From contig JADNRX010000201.1 in NCBI GenBank assembly GCA_015501595.1, forward strand, positions 39,197 to 103,196: DNA of 64,000 nt, in the 5' to 3' direction. This DNA is from Hymenopellis radicata (taxonomy: Eukaryota; Basidiomycota; Agaricomycetes; Agaricales; Physalacriaceae). Numbering within the stretch: position 1 is the first letter of the stretch; the number at the start of each line of letters is the position of its first letter. Shown here piece by piece: positions 55,013 through 64,000 of the stretch. A program made the position numbers and the translations under genes. The notes beneath the pieces were generated by a model. That model saw only the letters and a program-made list of their open reading frames with translations. It was not told the origin of the DNA and ran no database searches.

Positions 55013-57574
55013 ATGTCCACATCTACTTCCCGGGCGAAGCCCACATCTGCACAGCTCCTGATAAGCGCCACGCGCGGCTTCGACCAGCTCTTCGCCAACG
55101 ACATTCCCGGTGCACGCCGTACATTCGAGCGTCCCGTGGTTGATGTATCGCCGGGGACTGATGCATCTGGTACGTCTACGGCCCGCTTACTTGTGCCCAC
55201 TCCTCATACACCGAAGTAGAGGTGGCGGATTCACCATTCCACCAGCTCGGATTGGGCGTGGCAGTGTTCTTGGAAGCCGCGCTTGGACTGGAACGTGAAC
55301 GGATGGAGGATGCGGCGCGAGTGTTGAACGACGCCGTGACGTCTACTGCGGCCGCGAAGAAAGCGGCGATGGGCGGCGGCGGTTCTTGGCTTGGCGGCGG
55401 TTCCGCAAAAGGCTAGTTTTTTACCCATGGTATAGCTGTTTCGTCTTGCTCACTTTCGATATAGGCGCTGACGTGGGTCTGGAATACGAAATCCTCAATG
55501 CAGACGCGGTGGTTCTCGCAGGACTCGTGAACGCGTTGAGCGAGAGCTATATGGGATATTTACAGTGCATATATGCGTTGAATAGGTATGCGCATATTCC
55601 TTAGTTCGCGTCAAAAGCTAAATTGCAACCAGCGCCCACTCCAAATTCACGAAATTGTATAAAGAGGTGTTCCCAGAGGGACTAGAAGGGTACCGCACCC
55701 CGTCAGTGTCTAGAAAGGGCTCGGGGGAGTCGCTGGCTACTTCGTTCGCGACGTCCACTTCCTCGACCGCGTCGTCGACTGGGACCGAGACTGGGTCTAA
55801 GAGTAAGGAGAAGAAGAGCACAAGCATGTTTAGCAAGTGGACGGGAGGTTCGTCGTTGGCTGTCCCGGTGTCCAAGTCGAGGCCTACCAGCATAATATCG
55901 ACTAAAGGTGAAGGAGGCGAGGCGGTAGATGAGATGATCCTCGCTGGGACGGCATTTGGATTTGGACTGTTCAATTTAGTGTTTTCGCTCCTGCCCAAGA
56001 GGGTTCAGTAGGTTTCTGTGGTCTATCCGTGTTTATTTGCTAACGCGTAAACAGATCTGTCGTAGGCTTTTTCGGGTTCAAACATGACCGTGCGTTGGCG
56101 CTTAGAGCACTGGCAGTGTCAGCTGCAAAAAACGACGTGGTATGTGGCTCGCTGCGTTCAAAATTCTACGCCCATCTCACACGCGTCCAGCACTCCGTAT
56201 TTGCGGGACTGGTGCTCATGACTTATCATGGGGTCGTATTACTCCTCAGCGGGTGGCAATGCGACGAGGCTCATATCGTCCGGCAGTATAGGTGTGTACA
56301 GTCTTCCATCTGGACGGCTCCTTTCTGTCATTACTCTCTGTATCTGCTGACATTTTTCGTAGGGCTATCGTGGACAAGGTGGAGGGGCGGTATCCGACAG
56401 GAACGTTATGGGTGCTCAACAGGGCAAAGATATTGAGAATGGAGGGGCAGTCGGGACAGGCGGTAGGAGTGTTAGTTGGAGGATTGGGTGGTGTTGATGG
56501 CGGTGTGGGCAAGGTACTGGCGCCACCACTGGGAGCAGACGCGCCGAAGAGAAGCCAAACGTCGATGCGAAGGCAGACTCTGAAGGTGCCGAGACGGAGG
56601 AGAAGACCCCGCTCCAACCTGTAACGCGTTGGCGTCAGGCGGATACGCTGCTAGTCTTTGAGCTGGCGTGGACATTGCTGGGTGACCGGCGGTATGAGGA
56701 GGCGGCGGGGTGGTTCGTGCGGATGACGGAGTTGAATGGCTGGAGTCACGCGACATATTATTTCATTGCATGTGGGTGTTGGAGTGCGCTGGCAAATTCC
56801 CGCGATGCCTGCGAGGAGGAGCAGCGAACGGAATATAGGACAAAGGCTAGAGGGCTTTGGGACGCACTTCCGGACCTGCTAGAGCGGAATGGGCGCAAGG
56901 TGGGCGGGAAAGAATTGCCTGTAGAGGTGCTCATTCGGAAAAAGCGTAAGCTTTCGTTCTGTTATCATATTCCCTACTCACCGCTTGCAGTAACCTTCTA
57001 CGCTGCTAAATCGGCGCGATTGAACGCGGACGTGATTTCATGTATGGCAATCTCGCCTGCAGAGGAGATGGCCGTGTTTTGGAATACACATTCGCGGATA
57101 AGTCGAGAGGTCGCGGAAGGACATGTGAGGGAATGGGCGGGTTTAGAGCCACAAGTGTCAGTGGCCGGGTTTGATGCCGCGACTTCAGCTGGGCCGATTC
57201 TGGATACAGCGGAGGAGCGCGCGATTCGGGCGCTGCTCTTGGGCATTGTACTGCGCACGCTAGGCGCGTACGGTGCGTCGCGGCTCTTCTTCAAGGAAGC
57301 ACAGCGGGAGGGTGGCGAGGTGAAGGACGGGTGGGTTCCGGGCGTTGCCATTTTTGAGGAGGCGGTGGGTATATTGAAGGAGAAGGACGCGAGTGGGGGT
57401 GAAGCCGAGGGATGGGCGGCGACGCTGAAGGAGGTTGGTGTGTTATTAGATGCGGCGATGGCTGCGAGTCCCGGGTCGGTGGATTTGAGCTCGAGGTTGG
57501 ATTCGAGGGTGGCGATGTTGAGGGACGAGGTGAGGGCGAAGGCGGTGGCGGAGGGAGTGAAGTTGTGGTACTAG
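55013..57574 (+). CDS. IML2-like TPR protein (eight exons, one frameshift)
   Basis: IML2-type proteins are TPR-containing factors; yeast Iml2 is linked to inclusion-body clearance and lipid droplets. Exons 55013-55169, 55220-55411, 55465-55585, 55633-56007, 56055-56139, 56191-56291, 56363-56945, 56991-57574. Phases close only if one G is added near 56546 (DAPEEKPN). Landmarks: [138 protein letters not shown] and C-terminal [18 protein letters not shown]. Intron 2 (55412-55464) appears to start GC (G/GCTAGT). Gly-rich and Ser-rich loops interrupt the helical repeats. Confidence 0.8.
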
Positions 57575-57663
57575 TAGCGGTAATACATAGATTAGAGACA
57601 AGGGCAACGTCGTAATGTTGGGCGACAAAGTGGCTATGAAGTTATGCGTTAAGATTGAGCACA

Positions 57664-57760
57664 GCATTAATGGGGTAGTGGTAACCTGGGTCGTTGCCAT
57701 TCCAGTTGAATAGGAAATTGAGTTCTCGACCCGCCGGGGGTTCGATTCCCCCTTAATGCA
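57664..57760 (+). tRNA. tRNA-Gly(GCC) with a 26-nt intron
   Basis: Mature part identical to the tRNA at 22330-22400: acceptor GCATTAA/TTAATGC, anticodon GCC, T arm GGGGG-TTCGATT-CCCCC. A 26-nt insertion starting TTCCAGTTG and ending TTGAGTTC lies directly after anticodon position 37, the standard site of nuclear tRNA introns. Total 97 nt. Confidence 0.93.
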
Positions 57761-57833
57761 TGAATGCTACCTCTTGAGTTTTTGGCGATTCGTAAGTTTG
57801 GAGTGAGGTTTTTCGATGTGGCACAGTTTCCCT

Positions 57834-58210
57834 AGGGTTGCGCAGTATATTCCCCGAGGCGGTTAGTAACCTCGGCGGAATATACCCCCATTTTGGGGTG
57901 TGTTATTAACGGTTAGTAACAGTTAATAACCGCACACGTGATGTAATGTGGCGTATTTTCCCTGTCCCAAGCAAAATTTTCTTCTCAGGCCTCAGAAACC
58001 TCTTGAATGGCTGCAAAATAATCTAATGTAAGTTCTACTGATCTTCTGATGTATGTATTGAGTCTAGTGGCTCATTACCAGCCATCTTGCCTGCAATCAC
58101 CCTTCTCCCCGCCGATCCCGCCCCAATGCGCCCACCCCGCCCCACCTGTTCACATGACTGCATCATGTGATGGGTTAATAACTGCCCAAAAACTTACCTC
58201 TCGAAGGGGT
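57834..58210. mobile_element. Left arm of the tRNA-associated TIR element, second copy
   Basis: Starts AGGGTTGCGCAGTATATTCC, like the element at 22477, and follows it closely for about 370 bp (TATACC...GGTGTGTTA, GTGGCGTATTTTCCC, CTGATCTTCT, GATCCCGCCCC, ACTTACCTCT). It diverges after GGGTGTTA near 58210 and no right terminal repeat is found. It begins 73 bp after the tRNA-Gly gene end. Either a truncated MITE or the left arm of a longer element that includes the C48 gene downstream. Confidence 0.7.
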
Positions 58211-58529
58211 GTTACTGTACCATTTCGATCCCTTCTGCGGGCCATGTGACCTGTGACCGCTCCGCCGAAATTTTGGTTTCTGCAGATAGGTCAGTGACCT
58301 GTGACCAATCAAAAATTCAGCACCATCCTCAAACAGCTGCCATACATAGCTGTGACCTCTATTATAACATACAGCAGCTCAGATGTACCTACTTTCAACG
58401 TGTGTTTGCTCCTAAGTACAATATCATGTCATCGTAATTACCCAAATGACTACAGCTCGGACTTACGGACCGAATATATCTCACCTCATAATTTCCAATT
58501 CTAATTGCAACAATTTTCATCTTACAACC

Positions 58530-60276
58530 ATGGGAGATACAGATCCACCACAGATGTATAAGTACATACACGAATCACTGGCTATGCCTACTGAGGCAGC
58601 GAGTATCTTACTCCCCGCATCGACACTCTGCATCCTCGATTTCTGTGACTTTATCATCCCGGTCATTGCCCCCGGAAAGATACAAGCAGCGCGACAACTG
58701 CTCTCTTCAGCAGCGAAGGGCCTACGGTTACAGACCTAGAGCTTATTCGTCGTATCCCCGCACCCGATGCACAAATGCTCGCCGAAATGACTGCTATATG
58801 TCGCGCCCACACCACGGAGCCATCCCAGTTCCCACAATCAATCCCCATTACCCATATCCGTTCTACAACACCTCGTCGCGTCCCAATATGGGTTCTCGGG
58901 TACTGGCTGGAAGTTCATCAGCTGCGTGTACATCGAGAGGCTTGGGCTAGCGCTCTTACCAGTCTCCGAAAGCGCCAAAAGCGGAACAAGAAGGATGACT
59001 CTGAGCAGGCACTCATCCTCCAAGCACTCGACGTACTGGCTATACTCCCGTGGCATGGAAAGATGAAGGGCATGCCAAACCAGGATCCACTTCACACCCT
59101 TCATCGCTTTCTCATTCCCGACATGTGGCTTTCCGACATCCAGATAGACCAGATTCTAGAGCTTCTACGCGCCGATCTTCAAAGAGAGGGCAGCGACGAT
59201 GTTATTGAAAGTCGGGATTTTCTTGGAAAGGTTGTCGAGGCATACGAGAGGCGAGAAACGGGCGAGTACGACGAGTCTCGATACTTCAAGCGGATCCATA
59301 GCCTCGGATGCGCCATGGCGAGTGGAGACGTGACTCGAGTAGGATGCATAATGCATCTTGATGTCGAGAAGCACTGGGTCGCCGTCGTTATTGACGGCGA
59401 GAAACACTCGATCCTATATGGTGACTCGTTTCGAAAGGAAATGCCTGAGCACGTCAAGCAGGCCCTTACGTGGTGGACTGAATATCATCATCGCATCAAC
59501 TTCAATCATGGAGAAATGCCGGTAACGTACCAGGTGGATTCGTTCTCGTGTGGCCTGTTGAGCACGAACGCTCTAGCCGTCTTGATGTCGCCTTGGCGAT
59601 ACGACGTTATCGAGCAGTCCGACGTGAATGCTGCACGTCTCAAGCTCTTCTTACGCCTTACGGATATTCACTTTAATCAAGTTAGTTGTTTATCTTTATA
59701 TCAAGAGAAAAACTCACCGTATTGCAAAAGGATTTCATAGCAACTGCGACAGGATATCAGTTTACGTTCTCTACACCTACGAGAGATGCGCTGAAGGACG
59801 CAGCAAGCTCACCTATGCTATCGCCGTATACGTTATCGCCACATCATTCCCCACCTGCATCGCCCCTCGACAGCCCTACCAGCTACATGAGCCTTGATAC
59901 AGGAAATTATAGCTCTGATTTCTTACCTGAATCTCCGACACCACGTCCGTTGCGCTCGACGAAGGTGATACCACCTTTGACACTATCAGAGGATGAATTC
60001 GAGTCGACAATTCCTGCCGGAACAGCCCACCTACCGTCATCGAGAACGACCTCTCCCATTAATCCCCCGAGCTCAACGTCCACTCTCAAACACGTACTCT
60101 CACCGATGAAGAAGCTCGCACCAATATTCAACACAGTTAAGCGCACGTTCTCTGAGCGCGAAACTGTATCACCTTCTTCAAGTCCGAAAAAGAAGAAGCA
60201 GAAGGCACCCATCAGGAAACGACCATGGGACTCTGTCCAACCCAAGACAGCTTCCCTCTGGCCAAGTTGTCCCTGA
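58530..60276 (+). CDS. Ulp1-type C48 cysteine protease domain protein (one frameshift)
   Basis: Ulp1/SENP-like fold that cleaves ubiquitin-like modifiers; this Agaricomycete branch is multi-copy and often lies near transposons. Exons 58530-59680 and 59731-60276; closes to 565 aa if one base is added shortly before 58720 (joining IQAARQLL to GPTVTDLELIRR). Catalytic set visible: His in EKHWVAVVIDG, Asp in LYGDSFRKEMP, Gln in TYQVDSFSCG and Cys in FSCGLLSTNAL. The second exon is a disordered Ser/Pro tail with a basic cluster (KKKKQKAPIRKRPWDS). The protein ends within the start of a CTGA-rich degenerate repeat, so the original C-terminus is probably lost. Start is the first Met of the frame (MGDTDPPQMYKYIHESL). 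Confidence 0.7.
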
Positions 60277-60480
60277 GCACCAGAGCATACCAGGGCTGAT
60301 CAGAGCTGCTATGAGCCAACTCAAACTGACTATACTCACACAGCATCGTCCCGAGCTTACCTGAGTTGACTCTGGCTGGTCTGAGTTTCTCACCACTACA
60401 GCTAGTGGACTGAGTTAGATCAACTTAAACCCAGGTCACTTACGCTGACTCAGGAGCTAACTCCGCTAACTTAGCAATAC
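60260..60480. repeat. Degenerate CTGAGT/GACTCA-rich repeat
   Basis: About 220 bp built of loosely repeated words such as CTGAGTT, GACTC, GAGCT and CAACTC in both orientations. It follows the broken end of the C48 gene directly. No clear unit length. Confidence 0.45.
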
Positions 60481-63400
60481 ATCATCGACACAACATTTCG
60501 CCGAGATGCCACCATGCATGACAATGCACGGCACCAATATCCCGGTCGAAAAGTGAGTCACATCAACTATTAGTCTATTGTCGGGAAAGGCGAGCAGCAC
60601 AATGGTAGCGGCAACCGGCTCGCTAGCCACCCAGCGCCTGCGCGGTGCCGTCGTCAGAGACCAAGTACAAATATGTGATTCGCGTACCGCCATCTCGTCC
60701 ATTACCTTGCCCGACTTTGACCACTCGCGCGATTTCAGATGCCTTGAGGCGTAGAGGTTGTAGAGCCACCACACATTGATGCTGAGTTCCTCGATTTGTT
60801 GACTCATTGTTGAGTTTGATCTGTCGCCGGTGTCAGCAGTGGTGCAGCGTAGGACACGCACTCGTTAATTTGCTTATTTGCCCGAGGGAAGTTTTTCTTG
60901 ACTGTCAAGAGTCAAGAGTATCACCAACCATAAGTACACGTACCATTATTGAATTCGAACAAGGTGTCAGGTCTGTCTCGCACCCCCCGCGATTCCTTTC
61001 GGCTCATTGTCGTCGTTAGCGGTGTGTCGTTGTCAGAAGAGTGTTGTGCTATTGTGTCGTCCCGTTCAGATCAAATAGAGTAGATGACAGATCGGCGGCG
61101 ACTCATGCGGTCTTGGCGGTAGGTGTACAGGTACTGGGATAGGGGACCGTATGAAGGCGGATGGGGAGGCAGAAAGGCTGGGATAGACTCTGTGACGACC
61201 ATGCGGAAATAATTCTCGCAGTGCGCGGCAAGGACGATCGTAGACGGGGAAGAGGGTCACGTTGGATACGACCTTCGCGGCCCGGAATGGTGACCTTTAT
61301 CGAGGTGGGAATGACCCGAGCGTTGGCGGAGTCGACGTGGGTCTGCGCCATGGAGAGGTCGCGGAACAGACGTGCGCCGCAGGTGGCAAAGCTGTCGCGC
61401 ACAAACGCAGTACGGCGGCACATGGTGGGGAGAGCGCGTGCATACGATTTCGGAATCGAATTGAGGGAGTGGGCATGTAGCCAAGAACCGAACCAACAGT
61501 GATATGAGGCGCCGCTGAACAAGTGGGTCGGCAGAGTAGCAGTGCTTGTGCATGACGCCAGACGTCTCAAGACCTGTCAAAAAAATGAGCTGCGGTCGCC
61601 GGGTGCGATGACGAGCACGTACCTCATGCGACGATGGCCTGCGAGCACGCCCTGACCAAAACGAACGTCTCGCTCGGTGTCAGCCTTCGCTCCCCAATTG
61701 GCTTGTCGTCGAGCATGATCTAGCTATCGGGGTAGGCGAAGACGGATCCAAAGGGCGACGGCGGCGGCTCGTAACTGGTACCGAGGCCGAAGAAAAGCAG
61801 GCCGAGTCTACTTCGTCTCACCCTCGGGTTATGCCCTCGTCGTCATTGTTGGAACAAGAAAGGCTTCATTATTATGAGGATTGGACGTGAATGGTGGAGC
61901 CAGTGCATTTGGGCGCGCGTCTGCCATGAGTAGGACGAAATTCTGAGCATGTTTAGTAGGCGGAATGGAAATCAATCGGTACACACCTTAAGGCTTCCAC
62001 GACCCGAACAACCCAGCAGCTGCATTTGCGCATTCCCGGTCCAACACGACTACGCAGGCGATGTTCGGGGTTTCAGTCGAGGGTGCGCACTCAGCGATTG
62101 AGAATGAGATGGTGGCGTGAACAGAGATCGAGCAATAACTCACCGAGCTCAGGCTACCAGCGCCGTGGACTCGGGAATAAAGAGGACAGAAAAAAGGCCG
62201 GATTAGTACTTAACACACGCACGGTCGAACGTCAGATTATTGCAGAGCGAGCGCGCTCCATTGTGGTGGTCAGAAGGCAACTGAACTTGTGAGAAAACGA
62301 CCCCTCGGATGATCGGACCGGACTGTTTTTGACGACTTGGACGACCTCCAGCGCGACAACGAAGACAGTTCATACCTTAATATATCGCGGGATGCATTCC
62401 CAACACATTTTAGAGTGTTTTATTTTTTGGCCATTTTTTTGGCCAACATGAAGTCTATACTTCCATTGAAGTTACAATGACCTAGCACCAACACTATTCG
62501 AGACACTACACGGTCAGTCAGTCTACGCCTTCCTTGTGTGAGATGTCCAATAGGTTTATATAGTCCTTGTCGCACTATTTCTGGGCCGCCTTATACCAGC
62601 GTTCGACGTCAACGACGCGTTCGAACGATGGTCGGATGACGGGACCGGCGATCCGAGCAGTGATCAACCGCTGTTTGGAGTCGTCGTCTCTCATCTCCCA
62701 CCACCATGATCACCCGTCTTGCCACCGCATCTTGCTCCCTTTTTCCTCTTTCCTGTTGTGTTCGTCCTCCGTGCCCGTTGGACCGGCTGCCCACGCGTAA
62801 GCCTGTCAGAACAGCTGCACTTTTCTGATGTTGGCCCCGTCGACTTGGGAAAGTCAGCGTCAAGCAGGGCCTTGCCTCGCTGCATCCACAAGCGGGCCTC
62901 TGCGAGAGCGAGAGCTGGAGGAATGGACACTGCGCCGTCTGCAGGCGGGCAGCGTCGCGGTGCGTTGTTCAAAATTATTTACTTACTGCAAACTAATCAT
63001 TTATGCGCGCGCAGTCCTTCCATGGTCCCCTTACGCCCACCACTTCATCCAAGGACGACCCAGCCTCAAGCCGAACATGCCACGTCGTCCTCACGTGCAT
63101 GTTGGTTTTCTTCGATCGTAAATCGAAGTCGATCGTCCATTTCTTTCTTTCACCCCCCACAAACAAGTCCGTACACGCCTCTCCCGTCGCTTCTCTGTTA
63201 CCTGTTCCCTCCACTTTTTTTTCCGGTGCACGGTGGACGACAGGGCCGTCTACGCGTAAGCCCTATTCAAGTGGGCGGCACTGAACGATTCCGGCGTCGT
63301 CAACTTTGGCGAAGTCGGCGTCAAACAGCACCAGCCCCCGCTGGATTCCAAGAGCGGACTCTGTGAGAGCAAGTGCGGGAGAAATGAGCGTCGCGCAGCA

Positions 63401-64000
63401 TTACGGTGCGTTCTTTCGTTTTCCTGTTTTATCCTATACTTGGATATTTCTCAGAGCGGATTTTCTTCACCTACGTCGACGGCTGTGTTATTGCCCATCG
63501 CGCACACGTGCCTTCCGCTCCTTAGCTTGCCCGAGTCGAATTCCGTTGCGTCGAGCCACGTCAGCGTCAGGTGTATGTTGGTTTTCTTTTTGCGATCAAG
63601 TCCGCTCACCTCTTTCCAGTCCACCATCTGCATCTGCCGCCAATAACGCCGACCACATAATACTAAAATCAGGAAGACTTATTGGCTTCAAGCATGCAGG
63701 CTTGAATGGTAAGCCGTCAATGTTTCAACCCCAGCATCCTAATTTTCGGTTTTTTTTTTCAGCATGACGTACGCTTCCTACGTTAAGCACAAGATGGGCC
63801 TGCGAGCACTTCGACGATAATGAGGCCTGCCAACTACGATGAGGACACTTGTGCAGTGCCACAACGGATGACTATCCGCGACGACGACCCATGACCATCG
63901 CCCCGTTTGGCCTCCAACAACAACGACCACCTACCACAACGTCGACGACCCGTGACGAGGATGTCGCTCCACGAGGATTACCCCCCGAACAGATACCGCT
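60481..64000. other. Gene-poor, degenerate region
   Basis: No complete gene. Coding-like minus-strand pieces: about 60810-60470 (YNLYASRHLKSREWSK, ATIVLLAFPDNRLIVDV), 61430-61260 (AQTHVDSANARVIPTSIK), and two similar segments about 62925-62820 and 63380-63270 (PALALAEARLWMQRGK and PALALTESALGIQRGL, each followed by DADF). These look like decayed, partly duplicated exons of unknown families. The last 150 bp are rich in CGACGACC-type simple sequence. Confidence 0.35.

Noticed and set aside
61103..61570. Minus-strand frame with QTHVDSANARVIPTSIK
   Set aside because: The short stretch looks conserved, but the surrounding frame does not; kept only as a possible remnant, not as a gene.

Overview
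This window reads as nuclear DNA of a filamentous basidiomycete, most likely an Agaricomycete (mushroom-forming class). The genes are split by many very short introns (about 39-65 nt, GT...AG with CTNAY-like branch sites). The protein families are fungal: BBC1, GT15 mannosyltransferase, an IML2-like protein and an RRM+YTH reader. Multi-copy F-box proteins, an Ulp1-type C48 protease and a Ser-rich-stalk single-pass membrane family are typical of Agaricomycetes. All calls come from reading the sequence; no database search was run.

Layout. 1-728: 3' end of a BBC1-like gene. 1835-4621: multi-exon F-box gene. About 4.45-10.45 kb: tandem segmental duplication carrying two copies of a membrane protein gene. 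10940-13181: aldehyde dehydrogenase with 15 exons. 13.29-16.37 kb: epoxide hydrolase gene split by a 1.9-kb element with 17-bp terminal inverted repeats. 17.2-20.6 kb: two more F-box genes. 20.97-21.23 kb: foldback repeat. 21.36-22.1 kb: small multi-pass membrane protein. 22.33 kb: tRNA-Gly(GCC) followed by a 446-bp TIR element. 25521-29892: nearly complete PIF/Harbinger DNA transposon with two convergent genes. 32.8-33.9 kb: HAD phosphatase. 36.4-38.7 kb: RRM+YTH protein. 39.7-43.6 kb: truncated F-box gene, GH18 protein, orphan gene. 44.8-46.3 kb: coiled-coil protein with a C-terminal HPD motif. 46.5-52.2 kb: three RAI1/DXO-family genes, two of them an inverted pair that has lost predicted metal-ligand residues. 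52.8-54.3 kb: GT15 mannosyltransferase. 55.0-57.6 kb: IML2-like protein. 57.66 kb: a second tRNA-Gly(GCC), this one with an intron, again followed by the same repeat. 58.5-60.3 kb: C48 protease gene. 60.3-64 kb: gene-poor, degenerate sequence.

How the pieces relate. The housekeeping genes work in different compartments: actin patch, RNA end processing, m6A reading, Golgi mannosylation, aldehyde oxidation, sugar-phosphate dephosphorylation. They form no pathway. The accessory part is a mosaic of transposable elements and local duplications. The clearest unusual points are a TIR element sitting 73-76 bp downstream of two unrelated tRNA-Gly loci, and a RAI1/DXO triplication with two likely pseudoenzymes.

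Data quality. Many genes carry single-base frameshifts, mostly one base missing or gained in a short homopolymer. Exon phases add up to intact reading frames once these are allowed for, and in several cases an intact paralogue in the window confirms the indel. They look more like consensus errors than gene death, and anyone using these protein sequences should know this.
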